64,000 nucleotides of DNA from Channa striata (taxonomy: Eukaryota > Chordata > Actinopteri > Anabantiformes > Channidae), in the NCBI GenBank assembly GCA_033026295.1, contig CM065184.1, positions 8,125,501 through 8,189,500 on the forward strand, in the 5' to 3' direction. A program made the position numbers and the translations under genes. The notes beneath the pieces were generated by a model. It was not told the DNA's origin, made no database searches, and was given only the letters and a program-made list of their open reading frames with translations. Positions 1-14,528 of this stretch are shown in pieces (within the stretch, counting starts at the first letter, position 1; every line of letters starts with the position of its first letter).

Positions 1-39
1 ATGAAAGTAAAAATGTGTAAGCCATCATAAAGCCACATA

Positions 40-60
40 GGGGGGGGGGGGGGGGGGGGG
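40..60 (+). repeat. (G)21 homopolymer
   Basis: A continuous run of 21 G near the left edge. Runs of this length are prone to miscalling in sequencing and assembly. Confidence 0.95.
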
Positions 61-3000
61 ACATAACATGCTATTGATCCACAGTTTTCCTCAACAGTTT
101 GGCGTCTTTGCACTTTCTACTTTTGGTTGACCCGGTCCAAAATATTATGAGCCTTTTGTAAAATTAGACAAATGTATTCTGAGCTGTACTTATTACGATG
201 CATGACTTCTTTGTCGCCCATAAAGGGACAAAGAGACAATGGGTACAATGTTCTGAGCCACACTGAGAAAAGTGATGCCAGCGACGTTGCGTCTAGTCAA
301 TGACTTGCATCAGCTGCTTTAAGTAAAAGTGACCCACCGTAAGACAAAGTTAATATTTTACTTAAATTGCTCATGCAACGAGTTTTGGGAACCCCGGTTT
401 TAATTAAAAGACTAGCACTACTTTTTGCAGTGTGGTCCTAATGAGGTGATGCATCAACAACAAACTCACACACAGCTCATGTTAGTATAGTAAGACAATA
501 CAATGCATCAGCCATTGATAGGGAGGATGTTTCCATCATTAGTGGTAATACAGTTACTGTGTTCGTTCCCCTACAACAGACCGGAAGCCTTGGAGAACTG
601 ACCTCCCTCACAATGAGGCATGGAGGGAAAATCAGTCATCTTTTCTTATCACGTTCCCCTAAAAGCTAAAATTTTATGACTAATTATGCGGCAAATCACT
701 TGACTACAACAAATGACAGCTGTTTGATCAGTGCACCAGCCTGCTGGCATTAACCAAATCAGATCAACAAACATGTTCCATTGGATTAGGAAAAATAAAT
801 AAATCAAGACACTCAGCTACAGTCAAATGTCCCTTCCCAGTACAGCACCAGGAAAACTGTGTTTGTGTTTGCATAAAAAAAAAATGTGAATATTAAGGAG
901 GTATTATGAAAGGACAGAAAGCCGTCAGGAAGAAACAAACATCACAGCCTTTTGATGCTGATTGAGATCTTCAGAACCACGACTGCACAAAGTAACACGC
1001 TTTCAGAAGCGTGTTCAAAGGTCTTTGCAGTATGATTTGATCTTGTCCACATCTGTGTTGCTCAAATTAAGCAGAAGGCACAGTGTGAACTCTTTGCCGG
1101 ACAAAGATCGTGCAGGTACACTGATGGCTGGACAAACAGCGGGCAGTTAATCTACCATTCAGAGATACTTTGAAATGTTATCTCTTTACTGTGTTTTATA
1201 CCCTACCCTGTGGTGTCTTCGATCGTGAACCAATTGTCCATTTGGCAGAATGAAAGAGCTGTCTGATTTAGTCAGCTTGAACGTCTGCTACTTTGCAGGA
1301 AATCATACAAAAAGCAGGGCACGCTCCTTTTTAATGAATTTAGTCTGATGAAACTACACGCTAAAAGCTATAAGACGTCGTGCATTAGCACTTTCATGCC
1401 GGTTGGCTCAGTGGGACCGGCGAAATATAGACAATGCCTCTGAAATTACAGAGCTTTCCATAATGCCTTTACTTTGCAATAACAATCAATGGTAATCATG
1501 AAAAGACGATTATAAATTCCGACCATGAAAGACACAGCAACAATGTTACTGCTTGATATGCTAAAAGAAATGATTAATTGCCTACATTTTGTCAATTACT
1601 TATTAAAAATGCAAAAGCAACATAAATGTACACAGACAGTGTCAGTTAGGACATACTGAAGTGTGTTTGGTCCGCTCCTCACCATCCTTTGTAAAGAATA
1701 ATCAGCTATGCTTAACAAATTATTGATCACGGCTCTGTTGTACCTTTGAAAATGATTTGCCTTTGCAAAACATTGATCAACTCGGCCTATTAAACAGTGA
1801 GACTGGTCCTACAGCCGGTTACACCTAATATAATCTAGTTCTCACAAGCACACAATGAACAATACCCCAAAAAGCACTGCAACATGAAAGATTATTAAAC
1901 TGTCATTAAGCACAATGTCAGCGAGATCCTTGGATGGCTAAAAATTAATTTGGAACACGTACTGTGTGAAACCTCGCTACTTTTTAAACTGCAGGATTCC
2001 ATTATGACAAATTCACTGTTTCATGTTGTGTTACGGGAACCTGAGGTAGAAGGATTTCGAAACATGCCACTAGACAAGTATGGAGAAATAAGCACAACCA
2101 TTTAATTGAGCTACAAGGCTTGTGTTCATGCCTGTGGCTAAATAACAGCTCACAAACCAGAATTTTTATTAACTAGAGGGACAGGCTGTTGTCATTTGTT
2201 AAAACAGCCCAAAACAATTTCACTTGATGTATCGCGTGGCAGAAAGCACAGATGATGCATGTAGCGTGTCATTATCGAGAAACATTTTTTTCTGTTTGAG
2301 ACAGCTCAGTTCTGAAGTTTTGGCCGGAATTCAGGATTTTATTGTGTGCGTTTTCAAGAAAATTAAGTTTAATATTTATGAGGTGTGTGTCCTTCAGTGA
2401 CGACTAAAGAGAAAACTTATTATTGATATCCATCAACCATCAGGTAGAGACAATGCAATTCAGAGAAATCCATCACTGTTAACGGTCATGGGTTTTGTGC
2501 AACGAGTGATCCATTCACGTTGCTGTGCATGCATATAACCTTGATGGCATATGTCAAAGATAAAGCAGCATTTTGGGCTGAGAAATACAATTTACATTTC
2601 TTCAGGTGTTATTGTGATCATTACATTTAGCACGATTGACAAATTGAGGAATGACATTGTTTTTTTTTCCCAATACATTTGTGGAGGATTAAAAACATGA
2701 AAAATAGGGAAGAGATGACTTGGAAATCCTTGGCAGACAAATCAGCAATAATCACACTTTCCACTGCAGCAGGCAAAACCTAACAGCCCCGGAGCATACA
2801 GATGTTTTTTTTCTCTTTGTATATTTGTTCTTCGGTCGTCTATATTACAATAATAAGAGAGGAGTCGTTTCCAAAGTTCCTGAGAAATTTCTGGAGAGCA
2901 CAGTTAGTTTATATCCAGTATGTTATAGCATGAAATTAAACATAACCGAGGGAACATTAAAAATTTACACTGAGCAGTCTTGCAGGCTAGTGTGCCTGTC

Positions 3001-4228
3001 AGATTGTGCAGATACTGTAATTGAAATGGAGGAAGTGTTCGGGGTAGTCTATTTACCAAAAAAAAAGATAAGGCTAAAGGCCATCATTCATATCATAACC
3101 TGTCATCATGTACTTGTACTTTTTCATTCTTCACCACATTACTAGACTCCAATCAATGTCCACTGTATTGTTCAAGCAGCTGTATGTGGAATATATTTTC
3201 TCTCATATAAAATGCCCAAGTACTGTTTTGTTGTCAGCAGTTTAAAACATTTTTGGTTCTGTTTATGCTGTTTTTTTACATTACAACATTCGAAGTGGGG
3301 CCAACAACATATGAATCTATTAAATATGAATTTTCCTAATATTTTGGTAAACAGTAAATCCATACAGAAAAAATAGATTTAATCGAATGCACATACGTGT
3401 GCACACAGGCACAACTGAATTAAAATTGTGCACATTTTGTTTATCATGTTTGACATTTTTTAAGTTCCTAATTTGCTAAAGGAAGAAGCTGAATTAGCAC
3501 GCCATTCAGTCACGCTTTGCAAGATCAAACCTGCAATTACTTCCAGTAAGTACAAAAAAGCCAATCTTTTTAAAGGTGCTAGCAAAGACTGTTTTCCACC
3601 ACCATGCTGTGCCATCATTTTATAATGGCAGCCATTTTGCTTTGGATTATCAACAAATCAAGTGAGTAATAAAGAGGTGCGAAATAAGATTAGGCTCTTT
3701 TGAGCAAAAAAATCCTTCCTCTCAACTTTCAAAAGCTGCAGTGATTGGGGGGCCAGTCTTGTGGCTCGGGCTGCTTTGCATGTTGATCTTACCGTGAGAT
3801 ATGTCTGGCCGCTCTAAAAAGCAAAGCAAAATAAGTCTTTTGTTCCAATCAGCTCTGGAAACTGATCTCCAGAGGTGCGTCTGTAAGCGCAGCCAGCCCT
3901 GCGTGCAGAAACAGCAACGGCAACGGCAGCTGTGAAGGAGCCAAAACAATGAGAATCTTTGGCCAAAATGTCTAGTCAATTTCCTACTGGCTATGCAGCT
4001 GCAACAGCCTCATTACGGCTGGGAGGGGACCTTCGCAGGTGACAATAAATGAAGGTTAGACGCGTGGTGGGGCCCCGAATTCCAGGCATCAGTGCGACTA
4101 TGTGTGCGCTGTGGCCCACACACGCCTTCATCACAGTGTCAAAGGTGTGCAAACATGGAAAGTGCTGGGCAGCATTTTCCCATCCAAGCCAAACTATTTA
4201 TGTGAGCCTGATTTGGTGGGCTCAGACC

Positions 4229-4251
4229 TTTTTTTTTTTTTTTTTTTTTTT
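4229..4251 (+). repeat. (T)23 homopolymer
   Basis: A run of 23 T within unique intronic sequence. It produces Phe-rich chance frames. No target-site duplication or SINE body was recognised beside it. Confidence 0.95.
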
Positions 4252-7200
4252 GACCCATCACAGCATACTGATGCCTTCAAGCCTAATTAGTGACCATATT
4301 TGCGAAGATATTCATGCCTGATTTAATTAATGCCCTGCCTCCGAGTACATGCACTACACGTTAGAAACAAATAAAAACTCAGCACACAATCAAAGCGAAT
4401 AAAAGTTCCCTGGGTCCGTGACCTTTGTCATCGCCCAGGCTTTGATGCAGTGCACGCGGGGAATTTTAAGTTTAAGCACTGGCAGTAATCGCACCGCAGA
4501 GGGTCCAGTGGAAGACATTTTATTTCCAGGTTCATCTTCACTGTGTGGACACGTTCCATGTGTAATTTTATTGAAAGGCAGTAAAAGCCAGCCCCATGTC
4601 CAATGACTGATGTGTCTAACCTTGCATGAAATGAGCCTTTACTCCGAAGCCCCTATGAGTGGCTTCTATCAGGGGTGCTCCGCTTACTGCCCTCCATGCT
4701 TCCTGCCTGACTGACTGACTGTCACAAATGTAGCTCTTAATGAGCGGCACTTCATTACTGCCGCACTTTGAAGAGTCTAAGTTCCCAAAATAGAGTCGTG
4801 CGTACAGTCCACGCAGACCAGGAAGAGGGATATCTCCCTACTCCTTTCTCATCTTTGATGCTTCTCTCAACAGCCGACCTGCTGACGCTGGCAGATGTTT
4901 GTCAAATGGAGTGAGGTTTCTGGATTGTAAATAGCGTAAACTACATTATGACACATATTGGACAATCTGCTTTGGCCATGAATCACAACTGTTGTGGAGA
5001 CACAGTTTTATAGTTAAGCATGAAGACAACAAGCTTTACAAAAGGTAAGAGTCAATACATTTGTTATCATCAAGTCTCAAACTTGTTTTATACCAATAGT
5101 ACCTGTGATATTCTCATTTTCTGGACCTTTCAAACCTAAACACCAGTGCAAAACAAGTTGTGAAGTAGCTTTTCTGGTTAAATGTTAAATTTTCTCTATT
5201 AATACCAAACATACCAGTTACAGTAAAATTAACATAAAGTAGCAACAGGAAATAAAAGTTACAATAACAAAAACACATTTTACAGAAAAGCAAAAGATCA
5301 GTCAGTATATGTAACAAAGAAATACAGATTGAAATCATTACATAAATACATAAAATGCACATTTATTCATACACAAAATTCTGGTTCTATTAGCTTTTAT
5401 TTGTTGCAAACTTTAGATGCAGGATAGTACAATTTATTTTCTCAACATAAGTTTCAGTGTTTGAGACAAAACTATTTTCCAATGTAAAAAGAATAAGTAT
5501 GAAGATGATATTGATGGTGATTATGATTGAATGAAGATGCGTCACAGTTTTGCTAACACATGCACTTCTACATCCAACCTGTCAAACTGTATAAGTCCAA
5601 ACTCAAAATCAGACTAGCATCCAGAAGTGGTACAGTATCTTATGACTCTGCTCCCATGTCCTCCACGTTTCCCCTTTCAGCTATTATACAAAGCCTTCAC
5701 GATTGGTGGGACCATATGCTTGAGCCAATCTAAAAAACTCAATTAGTCCTTCATTAAGAAAATGAGGGGGTTGCACGGAATCAGATACAAATTACAAATT
5801 GTCCTCTGAGACATACAATTATCCATCATATTCCTTCTGCCATCTGTTTGCTTCCTGTTGACTCTCCTAATGACTTAGACTGAAGCCAAATTAGAATTCT
5901 GTGCCACTGCCACTGCACCTCATTGAAAAGTCATGTGAAGTCGCCTAAAAATGGAGTCGGCGTGGTGAGACAAGAATACTCAGAAATACAGTACGGCCGA
6001 TTGCGAGCGGAGAAGATATATTTTGTATTACTGATGTGTAGGCAAATGTGAGCTGCCGGAGATTGCTTTGATAATTTACAGCACAATGCTGAGCCGTAAC
6101 ACTATCGAGCAGTACCGCACACAGCAACCTAGATGGAGCTCTGACGTTATCAAAGCACTGCATCAAGAAGCCCTGTTGCTGGGTGCCATGAGCAGATCGT
6201 TCCTCCTCTCTTCAATACACTTCAGGGAACAAGCCTCAGCAGTCTGTTTTCATATTATTTCAACTCGTCCAAACATATATAAATTCAATCTCCGCTCTAA
6301 CAAAAGCCACACAGTTTAGATGCATATTGCACAGTCGGAACATTATACTTTAATAAATTGCCGTAGCACGAGAATCAAAAGCATTATCCATATTACTGTG
6401 GTTGTAAACAAATGCTTGCTTATCAATCTCCAGAAAGTAGACTTCATTTTGGTGGAATATAATGAAAACAACGGCAACATATGAGTATACTAATTTCCTT
6501 GTCATTTGTTCTGGGTTCACACAAAGATGTACCCACTGCATGATAATGTGAGCAATGTGTCGTGCTTTCAGTTCAGCTGCATGATGCTATCAGAAAATGG
6601 ATCCGCCTAAGCATTTTAAAGTGAAAGCAATGCCAAGATTGCAGCTTATAACTTGCAAAATCAACAGCCTTTTTCAAAAAGCGTCACTGTTGAACCACCC
6701 GTGACTAAAAGTGGGGCTGCTGCAGGGACACAGCTAAAAGGACTACTGTGCACTGACAGAAACGCGGATGGAAGCGGCTTACTAATGAAAGCAATTCCAA
6801 AACAGAAGGTATGCTTCATTAATAGTATGCCTACTGTACAGCGCGTGGAATACTGAGGGTTTCTTAAATCTGGGACACTGGTCTCATGCTTACAGCATTT
6901 AATGAAATATCCTCGTGAAAGCTTTAGTCAGGTTTTAGCCTCAATAATTTCACTTATTTATTTATTTATATATCACCAACAGGATATATATGGTTGTAAA
7001 TTTTTCCTTGATTATTGTTTGGTATGCTTTACTACAAAGCTCCTGCAGGGACATTAGAAAACTATGGAGGCCACCCTTGGCATCAGTAACGAAACACACA
7101 ACCCCAGTAGATGACCTGGCAGTAACACACACTGCCAAGCTCAACGCCACCATGCCAAGCAATGCATCTGTCAAGTGAGAAACATGACACATTTTTTAGC

Positions 7201-8479
7201 ACCTTTGCAACTGCAGCCAATTTTCAAAGAGCATACCTTGTCCTTTTCTGAGCCATTTTGCTTGGCATACCAAGTTGTGACCTTCGATTTAATAGAGTCA
7301 TGGTTTGGCGTCCGTGGAAATTCTTCACTAATAAATGGAAAATGATACACCTATGAAATTAAAAGAGCAAAACACAATATGGACTCTGTAACCATGGAGG
7401 CAAATGTGGTCTGAAGACCATATTTTGTAGCAAGATAAATCATTTCCAACAGCCCCTAATGAGACTTTCATAATTCATGCTGTCAGCCTTTCCACAGCAC
7501 CAATCACGTCTGATACTTTTGCAGTGGTACAACCCTGTGCCTCAGACTGCCGCCCTGCATCTATCAGCACAGGGAACATTGTGTCATATGCAAGTTAGTC
7601 ATGAGGAAGATGCCTGCAACATGCCCTGTCTTGGCCCATTGGCTAAGCTCACGTTAAAGCAAATACGCTCTCCGAAATAATTACAAGGACACAGTGGCGA
7701 TGCTGAAACATTCTCAGACAAGAGCACAACAGCCGCGCAATAGGATTTTTATTTAATGGATTCTGATGCCAAGTCTGGCAACATGACAGCCATCACAGTT
7801 ATTGCAACGTTCAAAGTCACGCATGGTTGCACTGAGTTGCAATAGCAGTTTGGGGTTTTAAAACTAACGACAATATTAAGTGGATTGTGTATCAGTTTTT
7901 TTATTCGGTCAGTTCCTAAATGAAGTTCTTTATTCAAACTAACCTAAGATGACTTAAAGTCTCAGCTAAAGGCCAAACACCGAACAGAACATTAGCTGTG
8001 TTTGGTGTTTACATGGTGGCCTGTTTCTGTTATAGCAGAAAGCCTGTTTCAGTCTTTAATCTTTTCTTATTACGAGCAACACCAGAGGTGAAGTCCCACA
8101 ATGAGTGTTTGTGTGCCTTCCTTTGAAAGTGCGGTGGGACATCCTCTAACCTGTAGTGTTTCCTCTCCTTTATTTAAAATGCTGTGTAAAGGCCGACTTG
8201 GAAACACAGGAGGGAAAACTCAGCAGGGATTCAGTCCCAGGGTAAAGGGAGCATTTAGTTCAAGGGCCATGGGATTTAGCCGCTTGGCGATCTACTTTAC
8301 GGAAACACACCTCACAAATGGACCTCGTGTCATTTGGGCTTTTTGTAGAATTTCTCTTCCAATCGTTCTCACTGATTGTTTCGCTCCTTTGTGAATGAGT
8401 GAATGGCAATGAATAGATAAATGCCCAATTCACAAAATGAAACCACACAGGAAAAGTTGACAGTGACATGTCATCTAAA

Positions 8480-8570
8480 CCCCCCTGGTTTCCAACCTGG
8501 GGTTCGGGTCCCCCTTAGGGGTGTGCCAGAGATCACGAGGAGGGGCGTGAGTCTTTGTCCGCTCTGTCGG
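8480..8570 (+). repeat. Possible dispersed repeat fragment (hAT-like words)
   Basis: GGTTTCCAACCTGGGGTTCG, GGTCCCCCTTAGGGGTGTG and ATCACGAGGAGGGGCGTGAG resemble ends of old vertebrate repeats of the type containing 'aacctggggtcgggacccc...ggggtcacgag'. Only about 90 bases match, and the class is uncertain. Confidence 0.35.
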
Positions 8571-8844
8571 CCTGAGGTGGTTTGTCAAGGAGGGAACAAG
8601 ATGCTGTGCTGATTGTTATGGGTACGACACAGACTGTTAAATAGGCCCAGCTGTGTCAAAGCCCGTCACATTTCATACGTCCACCCACCGCCTGCTAAAT
8701 ACGGGGAGATTTTCCATTCGGCCAGTAGCCTCCATCTCAGGAGACTGTCCACCACAGCAGTAAAATAAAACGGCATCCAGAGAGTCTCTACTACATTCTG
8801 ATATACAGGCGCTCTGCTTCTGTTCTCTGTCTGTGTCAGGGTTT

Positions 8845-8874
8845 AACACACACACACACACACACGGGGGGGGG
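8845..8874 (+). repeat. (AC)n followed by (G)9
   Basis: About ten CA units run directly into nine G. Simple microsatellite in the adgrb3 intron. Confidence 0.95.
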
Positions 8875-11800
8875 ATGTTAAACTGTAAATTGTCAATCAG
8901 CAATCAGTGTTCAAATCAGCTGATTGAATTTTTCCGCGTGGCGTCAGGATGCTGGTTGGAATGGATGTTTCCTCCCGTCTTCTTGTTAGTGGACCTAACG
9001 TTAGTGTTTTACCTTAAAGTAAAACTGTTCTGTGATTTGAGAAATGCCAATTTCTTAAACTGTGTTTTAGGAAATCAGTGTAGAATTTTAAGATTAAGGC
9101 TTTTACATTTTTGTTAAAATATGAATTTGATGAATGTATAACCTACTGATCCATTCAGGATATTAACAGAATTTTGCTTAGGTTTTGGTCATTAAGGAAA
9201 AAAAGCAGTTCATTATCAGTGTAATGAGCTCTTAGTCACTTATTGATAGTGATAATCAATTGTCTTACATACCTTGGTGTCTGTGTACAGTATGTGTGTG
9301 CAGGTAGAGGGGGGCTCCGTGGAACAGGAAGTTGGAAGCCATGCACTGTAACTGCAAGCCAAGCATGATGTGCAGTACTTTTCAAGTTTGGTGCTTGTGT
9401 TCACATGCAGTAAATTCAGTCTGTTTTTAACTTTTGCAACCAGATATCAAAGACATGCTAAGTACTGTTAAATTAACAGAGCCAAGAAGCATTATCTTAA
9501 TTTCAAATTATGCTGAGCAGCGCTGTTGAAATTATGCTGAGTCTTTGTGGAGGATAATTGTAATTTCAGCAGGGCAAAGTAATTGTGTAAAATAAGAAAA
9601 GGAAGGGCACATTAAAATTTGAATAATTAATTCATGGTGTTTTTATTTTTGTATCCTGCAAAAGGGTTTCGGGTTATTATCCACTACAGGCCTTTGGAAT
9701 CAGCCTTATATAAATAATTAAATGCTGAACAGTAAACAAATAGGGAAACATTTATATTAATTTGCATCTTTTTTTTTTGTCCTTCTCCTAAAACTATAAC
9801 TACTTAAAGGATATGATCTGAACTGTGCAAGATGCAAAATTGTTTTGTCTGTATACAAACAGAACAATCACTGCTCTGGTTAAAAGCAACATTCATCCAT
9901 CTATCATAAAAAATCATAAATACCAGTGAACTTGTTTAATTTTCCTCATTTGACAATGTAAAACTAATAAGGATGTTTCCTGTAGTCTACTGCATCATTC
10001 CAAACATTAACTAAATTGTTGCCACGCCATTATAGGTAAATTGCTGTGATTGATTAATCTATGCTATTGCCTCCGTTTGGATAATTGTGACTGCAGTGCG
10101 TGTAATTAAATAAATAAAAATGAAGTAACGCACTGTATTCTAAACAACAGCCAACAAACACTCCACCGCTAGAAAGCAGCATTTGTCAGGCTGATGGCTG
10201 AAGCTGCTGACTCTTTAAATCATTGCCAAAACACAAGAAAATGAGACCTTAAATTTGCAGTTTATTGAAGTCATGATTTCTGGAGAATGAAGTTATTCCA
10301 ACTTTGAAGATGATGTCTTGTAGCCGCGTGAAGCTGCCAAAGTGCAAAGTTGTCGGCTGCTTGTCAGCTTGAAATATACTGTAAATAAGAGTAAAAAAAT
10401 TGAATTCAGAGGCTAGAAGCAGAAAATGTAATCTCTGCATGGCCAGACCATGACCTCTAGCTTTTTGGAGATAGGAGGCAAATGATAAATAAACTCATCA
10501 AACAAAAAGGATGGATATGTTTTTCTCAGGTGGCTTTTAAAAAGAAAAGTAGGTATTTCAGTCCAACAATGAGCCAAAAGCCTGGATCAAATCTTAGATT
10601 GAGTATGAAATGACTTATCAGTGACAGCTTCTTGTTATACGCAGGAGCAGAGGCAGCCAAGAGTGACATTAGTATTGGAAATTAATTGTTTTTTAATGTG
10701 CACATCTCCATCGTCCACCACCACATAGCCATGCACCATTACTGTGGTCAATTAGCCATTCAACATCTTACTGTTGGCCAATGTATGGAATTGATTACCA
10801 CACCACAAGCTTTCCCTGCAGTCTCCCATGTCCAGAATATTAAGTGTTATGTAAAAAACATCTAGTAGAAAGTCAAACGAAATTAAATCAGCTTTAACCT
10901 GAACGTGACGGTAACAGTTTACCACGCAGAGGCCACACCGAACGTGCATCAAAAAATCCCTACAATGCTATTTCGCATTTTCAAGCTCATATTCACAAAA
11001 ACACAGCTCATAACACAGCCGGCCAGTATCATTAGTGAATTAGTGTGCAAAACATGCACAGTCCTAAATCTTATTATTAAAACCCTCGTTTTATGTTCTT
11101 GGATGTCGAAAGAAATAAAGCCGCTTCAACTTAGCTTCTGAGCCTTTTTTGGGTATGATGACATTAAGGATGATTGAAGTGCATTATCTGGGCACACAAT
11201 GGCTGCTGTCCATTCAGCTGTGCTCTGTGGAGCACCGAAATAGGGAGCTGGCGACACACTCGCTGCAGAGGAACGTGGAGTTTTAAAGGCCCGTGACACC
11301 GAAGCCCCCAAATAGCTTCGGCTGAATAGCCTGTCTGACCTATTGTCGGCGGGTTCACATTATTGTCGATGTACCTGTCTGATACGCAGTGAAAGCTCTC
11401 AGGTCTTCTCCCTCTCAGCAAAAGTGCTGTAAGGCTTAAAAAAAGGCGATTTTAAAACATATCTCTTTCTTCACTTCACTCGTGGTACCAGCTGAAGTGG
11501 TTAATTTGCAGAGAATAATCTGCCACGGCTACGGCAAGTATTCTGCAAAATGCATCACAGCTTATTGGGATGTGGATGAATACGACATAATGACTCAGTG
11601 TGTTTACATTCACAGTAGCGCTTGGAATAACTTCTAATTTCGCGACATTAGGCTCGTGATGAATAAAGGCAGCTATGTACATGCATTAAGTAATCAATAC
11701 ATATTTAGTATTCACGATCCAACATCTCCTCTTGGAGGCAACAACTTGTTCATTCTATGTTTCACACACAACAAACAAAGTGTGATTGTGAGCCTGAATG

Positions 11801-14515
11801 ACAAAACCATTTCCTTCTGCTTCCCCTTGCACTTGCGAGAGCCGCCTTAATGAGCTTTTCAATGCAAAAAATGTCGCCCCGTGCATATATTTTTTTCCCC
11901 ACTCTAATCAGCAACGGAAAAAGCTGTCTTTTCACGCACTCTCTTGTGCTAATCTAATTAGAATTTATTAAAGTAGGCAAAAGTTCAAGGACATCAATAA
12001 CTGCATTTTCTTCCACACACGCAGTAGTAAAGTACACCAAATGGGCAAAGGAACAATTTTAGTCTTGACTATGCTTTCACCTCATTATGGCATTTAAAGG
12101 AACTGATGAATCCATGTTTTCTGTATTTTCTCCTGATTTTAAATCAGGCGGCACCGAATGGTCACATAAATCAGCTATATTCTGCCAGTAATTGAATCTC
12201 CGTGGACATACGATGATATAAAAAATAGAGAAATCAGAGGGCACATTGCACTATTCTTATATTGACAGAAGACGACAAAACACAACAGAATTATTATGGC
12301 CTACAGGATTTTAGAATTTACATATTATTTTTTTACAGCATATAAAAATAAAACCTCGACATTTAAACATCTACTGTCTATCTGTTAAAGGTTTTCCTGG
12401 CTTAAAATGAGGCATACACTAGTTTGTACCATCGTGATCACGCGCACACATGTATGTGCATGCTTATTCAAACATTTACAACACCTTCTTACAAATAGCA
12501 GATTCTAGGAGAGAAGAAAAATTGTGCAACAACAACAATCAGTGTCAGTTAAAAACAGTCTAGTATAAAAGCATTAAGAAACAATAGCGGCTCCTCGCTC
12601 AAGTCAGCAGAAATGATTGAAAAAGACAAACTATCACGAGCGGCAGAGCTGTGACAGGAGAGCTATGACGCTGTGATGTCAGGTTTGCTCATCCAGTAAC
12701 TATAGTGTGGTGAAGTACATCAGGTGAAGCTGATGTATGTGCTCACTGACGCTAAGAAGAGAAGTAAGTCCAAAAGTTAAGAAATAATGTTTTCTATGAA
12801 GAGACCCACCAGAGCTTTGACAGTTGGAAGCAGCACAAAATTTGAAGGAGGCAGCCGCCTTGTGATGTTCTGTGCCGAAAAAGCACTGATGAAATATGCC
12901 CTATATTACCACATTCAGAGTTGTTTTTCCTACCTCAGTTATATATACAGCCAATGTAATATTACATTTAAAAAACTGTATTGTACAAAAAAAGCATTTT
13001 GCATCATTTCTTTGTTCTGAAGCTGCAGAAACACAGCTGCTTTACACATGAAATCTTTACAGTTTTCTGGGTAGCATATGTACATTTGTGTAAATTTTTA
13101 TCCACATTTCATTTTTCTTTAAATATTTACTTTGGGTAAAAGTCCATCAGCAGCAATCTGGATACAATGCCAAGTTTTGAGGATCATCTAATAACTTGTG
13201 TGGCGCATAAATGGAGTTACAACATTTACAATCCAGACATGAAAATATATTTTCAGGATATGTGGGTTGAACTACTTCCCTCTATCGGTGATTGATTACT
13301 TAAAAAAAAAAAAATTGGCCTCAACAAAAAAGTTGAACGGAAATGTTTGCACTCTAACAATGTTTAACTTTTGCCTATTTTCTGTCCCATGCTTCAGAAC
13401 TATTGGATTATGCTTATTAACATTAACAGCATCAACAGCTGCTTTGAAGTTAGAGGCACCCTGAAATTATGATAATAATCACCACAATTTATAGATACTT
13501 ATAGCCTCCTATATTATTATAGCAGACATTATTATAGTTCTATATAGAGCCGAGACTATTATTCAATTACCTCATTAGAGAAGTAATGAGCCCCTATTTT
13601 ATTGTTATTATTTCATGAAGCAAAACACTAAATACTCATAAGTTCCAAATTCTAAATTTGTCTTGCAACATATTCAATTTATTATCTCAGAAATATATAT
13701 ACATATACATATATATGTATATCCTTTTCTTTGAACAGTTGGCTGAACAAATAAATGACTTGATTATGATGATTATGGTCCTTTTTCTGTTCTGACATTT
13801 TAGAAATTAATTGAAAAACATTATCAGCAGATGAGTTGGTATATAAGATTCCATGGATTGGAATCATTGTTATCTGACCTTTAAAGTTATAATACAGTGT
13901 GCCTTTTGGTCACACGTTAGAAAAGCTTAATGCAATGTGAGCGAGCCCCATTTGACATTATGGGCAAAGTGTCAGATTATAGACAGACCGATTGACTGAC
14001 TGTCCAAAAGATCAGTGTGTTCATACCTCACATTTATCGGTTTCCAGCAGCACGGACAATTTTTCTCTGTCTTCAGAATGCCCCTGCCTAAAATCAAAGA
14101 GCTGGATTGATAGAACTCTGATCCAAATATCTCGAAAACATCAAGAGCAGCCAGTCTCCTTTAGAAGAGGGAAGGTTTTTTTTGTTGGCCCCGTCTATTC
14201 TTCAGTAGTGGAGAGTCGCGGTCCTGCCGTCTTTTAAAGTAGTCTGGGATACAAGCCTCAATCAGGCAATGCATTTTCTCAGTTTCCTTTCACTGATGCT
14301 TCTTTAATAAAAGGCTGAGATGTAAAAGTAGGGATTTTTATTCATACTCCAGGCTAAATCTGTGTCTATTAATACTAGGCAGCAGAATCAAAACATATTA
14401 TTAGCATTCAACTTCTCGTGAGGTTTTCACACCATGCCATAATGGCTAACGCTCACAGGAGCTGTTGGTACAGTAACATAAAAGGAGATGTATGCACCAT
14501 GTGCAGGCTACTGTG

Positions 14516-14528
14516 CCCCCCCCCCCCC
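14516..14528 (+). repeat. (C)13 homopolymer
   Basis: Thirteen consecutive C in intronic sequence. Confidence 0.95.

Noticed and set aside
2720..3145. 141-codon plus-strand frame
   Set aside because: AT-rich, no recognisable domain, contains low-complexity Phe/Lys stretches, and lies antisense within the adgrb3 intron; length is compatible with chance.
8490..8530. tRNA B-box-like word GGTTCGGGTCC
   Set aside because: No A box at proper spacing upstream and no acceptor stem; better explained as a dispersed repeat fragment.
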